This document shows, piece by piece, positions 47,831 to 55,847 of a DNA stretch of 64,000 nt. Each line of letters starts with the position of its first letter. The stretch's first letter is position 1. The notes below the pieces were generated by a model that saw only the letters and a list, made by a program, of their open reading frames with translations, had not been told where the DNA came from and searched no databases. The position numbers and the translations under genes are program-made. Origin of the DNA: Rathayibacter sp. SD072 (lineage in GTDB: Bacteria; Actinomycetota; Actinomycetes; Actinomycetales; Microbacteriaceae); contig NZ_JADILJ010000016.1 in the NCBI RefSeq assembly GCF_017355185.1, positions 1 to 64,000 on the forward strand, given 5' to 3'.

Positions 47831-49251
47831 TGCGCCGCTCCTTCTCGCGCTGCCTGACGGCGCTCGCCGACGCCGACCCGGAGCGGATCGTGGTGATCGC
47901 GGACGACCGCACCCTCACCGCGGGCGAGCTCGAGGCCGAGAGCACGCGGCTCGCCCGCGCGTACCTGGCGCTCGGAGTGGCGCACGACTCGCTCGTCGCC
48001 GTCTCGCTCCCCAACACGGCCGAGTTCGTCGTGGTGTGCGCGGCGGTCTGGAAGGCGGGCGCGACTCCGCTGCCCCTGTCTCGGGACCTCTCGCCGCGCG
48101 AGCGGGCGGAGATCGCCGAGCTCGCACGCCCGGCGCTGACCGTCGGCTTCGCGTTCGACGGAGTGCCGTCGGTGCTGGCCGGGTACCGCGCGGACCCGGC
48201 GCTGCCCGACGCGCCGCTGCCGGACGCCGCCGCGTCCTCGTGGAAGGCGCCCGCCTCCTCCGGCAGCACCGGCCGCCCCAAGATCGTGCTCGCCGCCGCG
48301 CCCGCCGTCATGGACCCCATGCAGCCGGTCGCTGCGTTCCTGCCCCGCGAGGGGGTGCAGCTGGTCACGGGGCCGCTCACCCACTCCGCCACCTTCACGT
48401 ACGCCTTCCGCGGGCTGCTGACGGGTCAGCGGCTCGTGATCCTGCCGCGGTTCGACGAGCGGAGGGTGCTCGCGGCGATCCAGGAGCACCGGGTCACCTG
48501 GGCGCTGCTGGTGCCCACGACGATCCACCGGCTGCTGCGGTGGCCGGGGCACCGCGACGCCGACGTGTCCTCGCTCGAGACGGTGCTGCACCTGGGCTCG
48601 CCCTGCCCGCCGGCGGACAAGCGCGGGCTGATCGACTGGCTGGGCGCCCGGACGGTGGTCGAGGTGTACGCGGGCAGCGAGTCGAACGGGCTGACGATGA
48701 TCCGCGGTGACGAGTGGCTCGAGCGGCCCGGCAGCGTCGGCCGGCCGATCGGCGGAACGGAGGTGCGCATCCTCGATGCGCACGGTGCGCCGGTGCCGGT
48801 GGGGCGGCCGGGTGCGATCTGGATGCGGCGCGGCGCGGATCCGGCGTACCGCTACCTCGGCGGGGAGTCGCGGCGGAGCGACGACGGCTGGGACACGCTC
48901 GGCGACCTCGGATCGCTCGACGCCGACGGCTGGCTGACCGTGCTCGACCGTGCCGACGACCTGGTGCTCCGCGGCGGGGTGAGCATCCACCCGGCCGAGA
49001 TCGAGCGGGTGCTGGAGGAGCACCCGGACGTGCGCGGCGCCGTCGCGTTCGGCGTGCCGGACGAGGACCTGGGGCAGGCGGTGGAGGCGGTGGTGGACAT
49101 CGACCGGGCGGACGTCGGGGCGGAGGAGCTGCTCGCGTTCGCGCGGGAGCGGCTGGGGCGCGCACGGACGCCGCGCGCCCTGCGGCTGCAGCGGGAGCCG
49201 GTGCGCAGCGACGCGGGGAAGGTGAACCGGCGGCGGCTGGCCGAGGGGTGA
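47830..49251 (+). CDS. AMP-binding acyl-CoA ligase of the nitrilase cluster
   Basis: ANL-superfamily adenylate-forming enzyme of 473 residues. P-loop-like motif APASSGSTGRPKIV; A5-type motif EVYAGSESNGLTM; A7/A8 hinge LGDLGSLDADGWLTVLDRADDLVLRGGVSIHPAEIE; catalytic Lys in SDAGKVNRRRL at the C-terminus. It should activate a carboxylic acid as acyl-AMP and then thioester; acid unknown. Since a nitrilase makes carboxylates, it could activate that product. Last gene of the plus-strand run, followed by a palindromic repeat. Confidence 0.87.
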   Translation: MRRSFSRCLTALADADPERIVVIADDRTLTAGELEAESTRLARAYLALGVAHDSLVAVSLPNTAEFVVVCAAVWKAGATPLPLSRDLSPRERAEIAELARPALTVGFAFDGVPSVLAGYRADPALPDAPLPDAAASSWKAPASSGSTGRPKIVLAAAPAVMDPMQPVAAFLPREGVQLVTGPLTHSATFTYAFRGLLTGQRLVILPRFDERRVLAAIQEHRVTWALLVPTTIHRLLRWPGHRDADVSSLETVLHLGSPCPPADKRGLIDWLGARTVVEVYAGSESNGLTMIRGDEWLERPGSVGRPIGGTEVRILDAHGAPVPVGRPGAIWMRRGADPAYRYLGGESRRSDDGWDTLGDLGSLDADGWLTVLDRADDLVLRGGVSIHPAEIERVLEEHPDVRGAVAFGVPDEDLGQAVEAVVDIDRADVGAEELLAFARERLGRARTPRALRLQREPVRSDAGKVNRRRLAEG

Positions 49252-49256
49252 GCGCG

Positions 49257-49308
49257 CTCCTCCAGAAGCTGCGGTATCGGCGCGCGCTCACCGCAACTTC
49301 TGGAGGAG
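49257..49308. repeat. Intergenic palindrome after the nit cluster
   Basis: CTCCTCCAGAAGCTGCGGT (49257-49275) and ACCGCAACTTCTGGAGGAG (49290-49308) pair over 19 bp with one mismatch around a 14-nt loop. It follows the ligase stop by 5 nt and lies between convergent genes. Sequence differs from the repeat pair at 6496 and 52995. Likely terminator or dispersed REP-like element. Confidence 0.65.
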
Positions 49309-49368
49309 GAGCAGGAGCGAGGAGGAGGAGCAACCGGAAGGAGGAGAAGGGCGGGGCGGCCCGGACCG

Positions 49369-49629
49369 TCAGGCGCGCGGGCAGTGCAGCTGCGTGCGCT
49401 CGCCCGAGCGGTCGATCTCGTGCAGCGCCATCGGGCGGCCGCAGAGCGGGCAGACGGGGTCCGCGGGGGCGACGTAGGGCTCCTCCGGCCGGCCGATGCC
49501 GACGTGGGCGGGCCCGGTGAAGGAGTAGATCGCGCGGTTGATCCGGTTGTAGAGCCCCGGCTTGCCGTCGAAGGGGTTCATCGGGTTCGGCGTCCGCTCG
49601 GGACGGCCCTCGTTCTTCCTTCGTGCCAT
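49369..49629 (-). CDS. Small zinc-ribbon-like protein (86 aa)
   Basis: 86 residues, basic N-terminus (MARRKNEGRPERTPNPMN), then DGKPGLYNRINRAIYSFTGPAHVG, and a C-terminal PVCPLCGRPMALHEIDRSG ... LHCP: CxxC plus His/Cys that could bind zinc. Found as a short conserved protein in actinobacteria, function unknown. TATACT at 49642-49637 (minus) lies 8 nt before ATG 49629, a leaderless start; ATG 49635 would add two residues and sits inside the spacing. Convergent to the nit cluster. Confidence 0.7.
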   Translation of the reverse strand: MARRKNEGRPERTPNPMNPFDGKPGLYNRINRAIYSFTGPAHVGIGRPEEPYVAPADPVCPLCGRPMALHEIDRSGERTQLHCPRA

Positions 49630-49720
49630 AACCATTAGTATACGAAGGAATTCGAGGACGGGCCAGGAGTCACGGGGTTCTGCCGTCGAGGGGCCGGCAC
49701 CCGGGTGGCAGACTGGTGGG

Positions 49721-50680
49721 ATGAGTGCAGCCGGTCCGGCGGTGTGCGGCTTCGAGCGGGCGAGTCGTCGGGTCGACGAGGCGATCGCCTTCTACTCGGA
49801 CGGCTACCGCGGCTCGCGATTGCGTGCCGAGCCGCAGCCCGGCTCCTTCTTCTTCCGCTACACCGCGCTGGGCGACGAGCGGGTGAGCATCCGGACCTCG
49901 GCGTTCCGCGGGTCGATCCGCGGCGAGATCGCTCCGGAGGGGGAGTACGTCGTCTCGTGGCTGCACGCGGGTCACGGAGTGATGGACGTCGGCCGGGAGG
50001 AGACTCCGCTGCAGCGCGCCCGCCCCGCCGTGTTCCCCACCGGGCGCCCGTTCGAGTTCGACTTCGGCGAGTACGACCAGCGGCTCGTCCACATCGACGC
50101 GGAGTTCCTCCAGGAGCTCGCTGCGGAGTGGACGGGCGCCGATGCGGCCCCGCTCCTGTTCGATCATCACGCGGTGCCCCGGGCGGTCGACGTCGGGGCC
50201 TGGTGGGACGCCGTGGGCGACCTCTCTCGGCTGCTGCGGGGCCGGGCGACAGCGCTGCAGCTCGCCGAGGCCGACCGCGCGGTGGCGCTGCGCCTGCTCG
50301 CCGCGTTCCCGCATCGGCCGTTCCAGGTGCCGGACGAGGTGCTCCGGCCCCGGAACGCGCACCTCCTCCGCGCCGCGGAGTTCGTCCACGCGTTCGCCTC
50401 GTCGCCGATCTCGCTCGCCGACATCGCGACCGCGGCGGCGCTCACACCGCGGGCGCTGCAGCTCGCGTTCCGACGGCACTTCGGGCTCACACCGCTGGGC
50501 TACCTCCGCGACGTGCGCCTCGACCGCGCCCGCGACGAGCTGCTCCGAGCGGAGCCGTCCGATACGACCATCGCCGCGGTGGCCGCGCAGTGGGGGTTCC
50601 TGAACGCGGGGCGCTTCGCCGGCGCCTACGTGAAGAGGTTCGGCGAGTACCCGCTCGAGACGCTGCGACGGGGGCGCTGA
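49721..50680 (+). CDS. AraC family transcriptional regulator
   Basis: 319 residues. The C-terminal 100 residues hold the two AraC helix-turn-helices: SLADIATAAALTPRALQLAFRRHFG and TTIAAVAAQWGFLNAGRFAGAYVKRFGEYP. The N-terminal part (RVSIRTSAFRG, YVVSWLHAGHGVMDVGRE, FPTGRPFEFDFGEYDQRLVHI) fits the AraC_binding_2-type ligand or dimer domain. Target unknown; it stands between two minus-strand genes and is not in an operon. A weak CAGACT 7 nt before ATG could be another leaderless -10. Confidence 0.88.
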   Translation: MSAAGPAVCGFERASRRVDEAIAFYSDGYRGSRLRAEPQPGSFFFRYTALGDERVSIRTSAFRGSIRGEIAPEGEYVVSWLHAGHGVMDVGREETPLQRARPAVFPTGRPFEFDFGEYDQRLVHIDAEFLQELAAEWTGADAAPLLFDHHAVPRAVDVGAWWDAVGDLSRLLRGRATALQLAEADRAVALRLLAAFPHRPFQVPDEVLRPRNAHLLRAAEFVHAFASSPISLADIATAAALTPRALQLAFRRHFGLTPLGYLRDVRLDRARDELLRAEPSDTTIAAVAAQWGFLNAGRFAGAYVKRFGEYPLETLRRGR

Positions 50681-50705
50681 GCGCTCGGCAACCCCGAGCC
50701 GGTGC

Positions 50706-51368
50706 TCAGGGTCCGCCGAGCCAGTGGTCGATGCGGTGGTGGTCCGGCGTGAACCCGTGGTCGACGCCCCAGAGCACGGCCTGCGTGCGGCTGGTCGCCC
50801 CGATCTTGCCGTAGACGCTGCGGATGTAGGACTTCACCGTGTTCGGGCTGAGGTAGGTGAGCGCGGCGACGTCGGCGTTGCTCTTGCCCTGGGTGATGAG
50901 CGCCAGGATCTCGGACTCGCGGTCGGTGATGCCCTCGTGGCGGCCCGGCCAGTCGAGGCCGGGCGCCGCTCCGGCCCGCTGCGGCGGATCGCTGACGACG
51001 ACCTCGCCGGCGGCGACGCGCTCGAGGGCGGCGACGAGGTCGCGGGCGGGCAGGGTCTTGGAGAGGTAGCCGTGCACGCCCTGCTCGAGCGCGTCGGCGA
51101 CGAGCGTCGGAGCGAAGTTCCAGGTGTAGACGACGACGTGGCGGGCCCGCGGGTTGCGGACGAGGCCGGCGATCTCGTCGTGGTCCGACTCCGGCTGCGC
51201 GAACGAGTCGTACAGCACGATGTCGATGGAGTCGGACAGGGTCGCGTTCGCGTCGATCTCGGCGACGAGCACGCGGTGCCGGTAGTGGTCGAACATGTGG
51301 GCGAGGCCCGTCAGCACCACGTCGTAGTCGTCGACGAGCGCGACGGTGAGGGGCGCGGTCCGGGACAT
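50706..51368 (-). CDS. LuxR/NarL family response regulator
   Basis: 220 residues. Receiver domain: ALVDDYDVVLTG (acidic pair), IDIVLYDSFAQ (phospho-acceptor Asp) and GVHGYLSKTLPA (conserved Lys). C-terminal LuxR HTH: ITDRESEILALITQGKSNADVAALTYLSPNTVKSYIRSVYGKIG. No sensor kinase gene is adjacent, so it is an orphan regulator. It diverges from the GlsB-like gene across a region with a 10-bp inverted repeat. Confidence 0.9.
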   Translation of the reverse strand: MSRTAPLTVALVDDYDVVLTGLAHMFDHYRHRVLVAEIDANATLSDSIDIVLYDSFAQPESDHDEIAGLVRNPRARHVVVYTWNFAPTLVADALEQGVHGYLSKTLPARDLVAALERVAAGEVVVSDPPQRAGAAPGLDWPGRHEGITDRESEILALITQGKSNADVAALTYLSPNTVKSYIRSVYGKIGATSRTQAVLWGVDHGFTPDHHRIDHWLGGP

Positions 51369-51405
51369 GGGTCGGACGCTACCGCACGGAGCAGGGAACC
51401 GACCC

Positions 51406-51441
51406 CACCCCCAGGGGTGTACCGAGGCCTCCCTGGGGGTG
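51406..51441. promoter_or_regulatory. Inverted repeat between response regulator and GlsB-like gene
   Basis: CACCCCCAGG (51406-51415) and CCTGGGGGTG (51432-51441), perfect 10-bp arms with 16 bp between. The string GGGGTGTA also occurs twice in direct orientation (51414-51421 region and 51436-51443). Position between divergent genes suggests an operator, possibly for the response regulator. Confidence 0.5.
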
Positions 51442-51514
51442 TAACTGTTGCCTCAGGCCCCGCGACTGCAGGGCTCCCACGCGGACCCGGTCCGCACAAC
51501 GGAAGGTGACCATC

Positions 51515-51793
51515 GTGATCGGTCTCATCATCAGCATCATCGTCGTCGGTCTCATCGCCGGAGCGCTGGCGCGACTCGTCGTCCCCGGACGCCAGAACAT
51601 CAGCATCCTGATGACCATCGTGCTCGGCATCGTCGGCTCGTTCGTCGGCGGGTTCCTCGGCTTCCTGATCTTCGGGCAGGACGCGGGCGACGGCTTCCTC
51701 CAGCCGGCCGGCATCATCGGCTCGATCATCGGGGCGATCATCGTCCTGCTGGTCTACACCCGCTTCGCCGGACGCTCGGGCTCGCGCCGCTGA
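51515..51793 (+). CDS. GlsB/YeaQ/YmgE family membrane protein
   Basis: 92-residue stress-associated membrane protein. Three hydrophobic glycine-rich helices: LIISIIVVGLIAGALARLVVPG, TIVLGIVGSFVGGFLGFLI and IIGSIIGAIIVLLVYTRF; the G-x-I-G-S-x-x-G-G pattern is typical of the transglycosylase-associated (pfam04226) family. GTG 51515 with SD GGAAGG at 8 nt is preferred to GTG 51506, which lies in the SD. Exact function unknown; homologues are induced by general stress in other bacteria. Confidence 0.85.
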   Translation: MIGLIISIIVVGLIAGALARLVVPGRQNISILMTIVLGIVGSFVGGFLGFLIFGQDAGDGFLQPAGIIGSIIGAIIVLLVYTRFAGRSGSRR

Positions 51794-51830
51794 GCATCCG
51801 GCGCCGTTCCTGATCGCGGAGGTTTCGGAC

Positions 51831-51879
51831 CGGGCCGGACGGGGAAGGGGAGGAGTGCACCTTCCCCGGATCCGGCCCG
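51831..51879 (+). terminator. Hairpin between GlsB-like and GT9 genes
   Basis: CGGGCCGGA (51831-51839) pairs with TCCGGCCCG (51871-51879), and GGGGAAGG (51841-51848) with CCTTCCCC (51860-51867). Strong two-part stem, 38 nt after the GlsB-like stop. Probably terminates that gene and isolates the heptose locus. Confidence 0.7.
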
Positions 51880-51909
51880 CCGGCTCCGCACCACCGAGAG
51901 GAACACCCC

Positions 51910-52992
51910 GTGGTCGCCATCGCCCCCCTCCGAGAGCGTTTCGACGGAGTCGAGAGGATCGCCGTGCTGCGCGGCGGCGGTCTCGGCGACCTGCTGTTCG
52001 CGCTGCCCGCCGTGGATGCGCTGGCCGCCGCCTACCCCGGCGCCACGATCACCCTCCTCGGTACTCCCGCGCACAAGGTCCTGCTCGAGGGCGGAGTGTC
52101 GCCCGTGGCGGACGTCGAGGTCCTCCCCGTCGCCCAGGGCGTCCGGGACGGCGAGGGCGAGGATGCGCGGGTCGTCGAGGACTTCACCGCCCGCATGCGC
52201 GCGCGATCCTTCGACCTCGCCGTGCAGCTGCACGGCGGCGGACGCTACTCCAACCCGTTCCTCTCGCGGCTCGGCGCCCGGCACACCGTCGGCTGCCGCA
52301 CGCCCGACGCCGCCGAGCTGGAGCGCACGATCCCCTACGTCTACTACCAGCACGAGATGCTGCGCGCGCTCGAGGTCGTCGGCCTCGCGGGCGCTGGGGC
52401 CGTGCGGCTCGAGCCCGAGCTCCACGTCGACGTCGAGCGGCGCGACCGGCTCGCCGCCGTGCTGGGCGGCGACGGCCCGCTCGTGCTGATCCACCCGGGA
52501 GCGACCGATCCGCGCCGCCGCTGGCCGTCGGAGTCGTTCGCCGCGGTGGCCCGGGCCCTGCTCGAGGACGGAGCGCGCGTCCTCGTCGTCGGAGACGACT
52601 CCGACGTGCCCGCGGCCGACGCGATCGTCGCAGCCGCCCCCGGTGCCGAGTCGTGGGCCGGGCGCGTGGAGCTGCGCGACCTCGCTCCGCTGCTCTCGCT
52701 CGCCGATCTCGTGCTCGGCAACGACAGCGGACCCCGCCACCTCGCGGCCGCGGTCGGCGCCCCCACCGTCGGCGTCTTCTGGGTGGGCAACGCCATCAAC
52801 GCCGCACCGCTGGGTCGGCAGCGCCACCGCGTGCAGCTCAGCTGGACCACGGCGTGCCCCGTCTGCGGTCGCGACGCGACGCAGGTCGGCTGGACGGCTC
52901 CGCGCTGCGAGCACGACCCGTCCTTCGTCGCGGACGTGCGGATCGAGGCCGTGCTGGAGGACGTGCGCGAGGTCCTCGCCGCCACCCGCTGA
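51910..52992 (+). CDS. Glycosyltransferase family 9 (heptosyltransferase-like), copy 1
   Basis: 360 residues, GT-B fold. VLRGGGLGDLLFALPAVDALAAAYPG is the N-terminal GT9 signature; VLIHPGATDPRRRWPSESFAAVA and LVLGNDSGPRHLAAAVGAPTVGVF are the C-terminal donor-binding motifs of ADP-heptose:LPS heptosyltransferases. A cluster of cysteines near the end (TTACPVCGRDA ... RCEHDP) may bind zinc. GTG start, SD GAGAGGAAC. Faces the minus-strand heptose operon convergently across a palindromic repeat. Likely transfers a heptose to a surface glycan; acceptor unknown because this is a Gram-positive lineage. Confidence 0.88.
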   Translation: MVAIAPLRERFDGVERIAVLRGGGLGDLLFALPAVDALAAAYPGATITLLGTPAHKVLLEGGVSPVADVEVLPVAQGVRDGEGEDARVVEDFTARMRARSFDLAVQLHGGGRYSNPFLSRLGARHTVGCRTPDAAELERTIPYVYYQHEMLRALEVVGLAGAGAVRLEPELHVDVERRDRLAAVLGGDGPLVLIHPGATDPRRRWPSESFAAVARALLEDGARVLVVGDDSDVPAADAIVAAAPGAESWAGRVELRDLAPLLSLADLVLGNDSGPRHLAAAVGAPTVGVFWVGNAINAAPLGRQRHRVQLSWTTACPVCGRDATQVGWTAPRCEHDPSFVADVRIEAVLEDVREVLAATR

Positions 52993-52994
52993 GA

Positions 52995-53055
52995 CGCGAG
53001 AGGCCACTCCGGTACCCCCGCGACGGCGTGTCGCAGACCGGAGTGGCACCTCGCG
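52995..53055. repeat. REP-like long palindrome, copy 2
   Basis: CGCGAGAGGCCACTCCGGT (52995-53013) pairs with ACCGGAGTGGCACCTCGCG (53037-53055) with two mismatches; the inner part contains CGAC/GTCG. The right arm matches copy 1 (6541-6557) in 15 of 17 positions. Located between convergent genes like copy 1. Confidence 0.7.
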
Positions 53056-53080
53056 CAGACCCCCTAGGGGATCAGGAGGC

Positions 53081-53785
53081 TCACGGCCAGGACGGCTCCT
53101 CCTCGTGCGTGATGACGAGCTCGCGCACCTCGCAGCCCTGCGGCTGACCGAGGACGAACATGACGGCGTTCGCCACGTTCTCGGGCTCGTTGAGCAGAGC
53201 GTCGGGGCCCGGCTTGTACTGCGCATCGCGGTCGTCGAAGAAGCGCGTCTTCATGCCGGAGGGGATGAGCGTCGTGACGCCGATCTCGCCCTTGGTCTCG
53301 GCGGCGAGGGCGCGGGTGAAGCCGAGCACGCCGAACTTCGACGCGCAGTACGCGGTCGCGTCCGAGACGGCCTTGATCGCGAGCGACGAGGCGACGGTGA
53401 CGACGCGGCCGTGCGTCTCGGTGAGGAACGGCAGCGCCGCCCGGACCACCGCGGCGGTGCCGAGGAGGTTGACCGAGATCACGCGCTCCCACTCCTGCGG
53501 GTCGACGTCGACGAGGCGGCCGCAGCGGTCGATGCCGGCGGCGGTGACGACGGCGTCGAGTCCGCCGTGCTCGCGGGCGATCTCGACGACGGCCTTCTCG
53601 GCCTCGCGGGTCTTCGCGACGTCCACCTGGTAGGCGGCGACGCCCTCCGCCACGTTCGAGACGTCGCGGTCGAGCACGATCGGGGTGCCGCCCGCGGCGG
53701 TGACGGCGGCCGCGACGGCGGCGCCGAGGCCCGAGGCGCCTCCGGTGATCAGGACGCGGCCGATGGGGGTGGGGGTGAGACTCAT
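53081..53785 (-). CDS. Short-chain dehydrogenase/reductase
   Basis: Classical SDR of 234 residues. NAD(P) motif VLITGGASGLGAAVAAAV, then VVTAAGIDRCG (N-A-G-like), catalytic Ser in VTVASSLAIKAV and YxxxK in AYCASKFGVLGF. LDRDVSNV after beta2 suggests NAD(H) (Asp). 68 bp after the HldE-like gene on the same strand, with SD AAGGAC, so probably the last gene of the heptose operon. It is not an extended-SDR HldD epimerase (too short, wrong motifs); a role in tailoring the sugar is possible. Confidence 0.88.
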   Translation of the reverse strand: MSLTPTPIGRVLITGGASGLGAAVAAAVTAAGGTPIVLDRDVSNVAEGVAAYQVDVAKTREAEKAVVEIAREHGGLDAVVTAAGIDRCGRLVDVDPQEWERVISVNLLGTAAVVRAALPFLTETHGRVVTVASSLAIKAVSDATAYCASKFGVLGFTRALAAETKGEIGVTTLIPSGMKTRFFDDRDAQYKPGPDALLNEPENVANAVMFVLGQPQGCEVRELVITHEEEPSWP

Positions 53786-53853
53786 GATGTCCTTCTGGGT
53801 GACGGTGCGACGGGTCGCGGATGGCTCGCCGTCGCGGGGCGGGAGTGGAGAGA

Positions 53854-55230
53854 TCAGCCGACGCGGGCGAGCGCCGCGGCGAGGTGGGTGGTCGAGCGGC
53901 CCGCGTGGTACGGCACGGTGAGCACGCGCCCGCCCCATTCGGCGACGGTCGCGGTCTCGGGCAGGGACTCGGCGGAGTAGTCGCCGCCCTTCACCCAGAC
54001 GTCGGGGCGGATGCGGCGCAGCGCCTCGTCGGGGGTGTCCTCGCCGAAGACGAGCACCGCGTCGACGCACTCGAGCGCGAGCAGCAGGTCGACCCTGTCG
54101 TCCTCGGGGATGATCGGCCGCGACGCCCCCTTGAGGCGGCGCACCGAGTCGTCCGAGTTGAGGCAGACGATCAGGCAGTCGCCCAGCGCCCGTGCGGCCG
54201 AGAGCGTGCGGGCGTGGCCCGCGTGCAGCAGGTCGAAGCAGCCGCCGGTCGCGACGACCGTGCCGCCCGCGCCGCGGACGGCCTCGGCGACGCGCAGCGC
54301 GTCGACTCCGGCGCTGTGCAGCACGGCGGTGTCGGTCGGCGCGGCGAGCGAGGCGACGCCTCCCGCGAGGAGGTAGGCACCCGCGTCCGCGACGGCCGCG
54401 CCCACGGCCTGGGAGGGGGTCGCTCCGCCCGCGAGGGCCACGGCGGCCGACGCAGCGAAGCGGTCGCCCGCTCCGCACGGATCGGTCGGCGGCACGGAGG
54501 CGGCCGGGACCACCACGGGCACACCGGCGCCGCGCGAGCGCACCAGAGCCCCGCTGCCGCCCATGGTCACCGCGACGGCCCCGCAGCCCCAGCGCTCGAG
54601 CAGGGTGGTGGCGGCCGTCTCGGCGAGGGTGACGCCGCGTCCGCTCGCGCCCGAGAACCCGGTCGCCTCGGCGAGGTTCGGAGTCGCGAGCGTCGTGCCC
54701 GCGACGGGAGCGGTGCCGCGCGGGTGCGGATCCCACACCAGGGGGACCGCGAGAGCGTCGAGAGCCGCGCGGAGCGACTCGTCCTCGGTCAGGCGGCGGC
54801 CGTAGTCGGTGACGACGACGGCGTCCGCGCCCTGGAGCGCCTCGAGCATCCCGTCGGTGACGGTGGGGACCGGCGGGCGCTCGCATCCGCGGTCGAACCG
54901 CACGACGGCCTGTCCGGAGGCGGCCACGCGGGTCTTGACGGGCGTCGGCGCTCCGGAGGGACCCGTGACCAGGCGGATCCCGTCGAGGGCCCCGCGCAAC
55001 TCGGCCACGTCGGCGTCGGTGTCGTCGGCCAGGGCCGTCACCAGGGTGACGTCGTGCCCGTCGCGGGCGAGCATCCGCGCGACGAGTCCGGCACCGCCGG
55101 CGCGCACGCCGCGGGTCGAGACGTCGACGACGGGCACCGGCGCGTCGGGGCTCAGCCGCTCGGCCGGCCCCGAGAGGTCGACGTCGAGCATCACGTCGCC
55201 GACGACGGCGATCCGCAGGCGCGCGCTCAC
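53854..55230 (-). CDS. Bifunctional heptose kinase/nucleotidyltransferase, HldE-like (copy 2)
   Basis: 458 residues. Kinase domain: RIAVVGDVMLDVDLSGPAERLSPDAPVPV, RAGGAGLVARMLARDG and PTDPCGAGDRFAASAAVALAGG. Nucleotidyltransferase domain from about residue 325: VATGGCFDLLHAGHARTLSAAR (HxGH) and NSDDSVRRLKGASRPIIPEDDRV. Divergent from copy 1 (35204-36679): the anion-hole glycine context differs (RAGGAG versus AGGAAN) and the domain spacing is shorter. GTG start overlaps gmhA stop (GTGA). Sits with gmhA and gmhB, so this copy is the likelier core enzyme for NDP-heptose. Confidence 0.86.
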   Translation of the reverse strand: MSARLRIAVVGDVMLDVDLSGPAERLSPDAPVPVVDVSTRGVRAGGAGLVARMLARDGHDVTLVTALADDTDADVAELRGALDGIRLVTGPSGAPTPVKTRVAASGQAVVRFDRGCERPPVPTVTDGMLEALQGADAVVVTDYGRRLTEDESLRAALDALAVPLVWDPHPRGTAPVAGTTLATPNLAEATGFSGASGRGVTLAETAATTLLERWGCGAVAVTMGGSGALVRSRGAGVPVVVPAASVPPTDPCGAGDRFAASAAVALAGGATPSQAVGAAVADAGAYLLAGGVASLAAPTDTAVLHSAGVDALRVAEAVRGAGGTVVATGGCFDLLHAGHARTLSAARALGDCLIVCLNSDDSVRRLKGASRPIIPEDDRVDLLLALECVDAVLVFGEDTPDEALRRIRPDVWVKGGDYSAESLPETATVAEWGGRVLTVPYHAGRSTTHLAAALARVG

Positions 55231-55847
55231 GCGGAGGCTCCCGTGCGGACGCGGATGCGGTGCTCGAAGGCCCGGCAGAGCGCGTGCACGAGCACGAGCT
55301 GCGCCTCCTGCACGTTCGCGCCGTGGCCCTCGAGCGCGATCGCCTCGTCGCACGCGTCGGTCAGCGGGTTGGGCCCGTCGCCGGTCAGCGCCCAGGTGCG
55401 GGCTCCCGCCGCGCGGGCGGCCTCGGCCGCGTGGAGCAGGTTGGCGCTGCGTCCGCTGGTCGAGAGCAGCACGACGACGTCGCCGCTGCGCGCGTGGGCC
55501 GTGACCTGGCGCGCGAAGACGTGGTCGAATCCGTAGTCGTTGCCGATCGCCGTCAGGCTCGAGGTCTCGGCGTGCAGCGAGATCGCCGAGAAGGGGATCC
55601 GGTCGCCGTCGAAGCGGCCGACCAGCTCGGCCGTCAGGTGCTGGGCCTCGGCCGCCGAGCCGCCGTTGCCCGCCGCGAGCAGCCGCGCGCCCGAGTGCAG
55701 GCGGTCGGCGAGCTCGACGCCCCAGGCGACGATCTGCTCGGAGTGCCGCTCCAGCTGCGCGACGACGTCGAGCGAGCGGGCGATGTGGTCGTCGACGATC
55801 CGCCGGGCGGCGTCCGTCGGGGTGTCCAGCACGGTGTCGATGCTCAT
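55227..55847 (-). CDS. gmhA: Sedoheptulose-7-phosphate isomerase
   Basis: SIS-domain isomerase of 206 residues that makes D-glycero-D-manno-heptose 7-phosphate, first step of heptose-nucleotide synthesis. [22 protein letters not shown] has the conserved metal-binding Glu and His; [19 protein letters not shown] is the second SIS motif; [18 protein letters not shown] closes the active site. About 10 residues longer at the N-terminus than E. coli GmhA. ATG overlaps the stop of the GT4 gene (ATGA at 55844-55847). Confidence 0.93.
   Translation of the reverse strand: MSIDTVLDTPTDAARRIVDDHIARSLDVVAQLERHSEQIVAWGVELADRLHSGARLLAAGNGGSAAEAQHLTAELVGRFDGDRIPFSAISLHAETSSLTAIGNDYGFDHVFARQVTAHARSGDVVVLLSTSGRSANLLHAAEAARAAGARTWALTGDGPNPLTDACDEAIALEGHGANVQEAQLVLVHALCRAFEHRIRVRTGASA

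Noticed and set aside
53081-53785. HldD-type ADP-heptose 6-epimerase
   Set aside because: It is a 234-residue classical SDR with YxxxK and TGGASGLG motifs; HldD is an extended SDR of about 310 residues.
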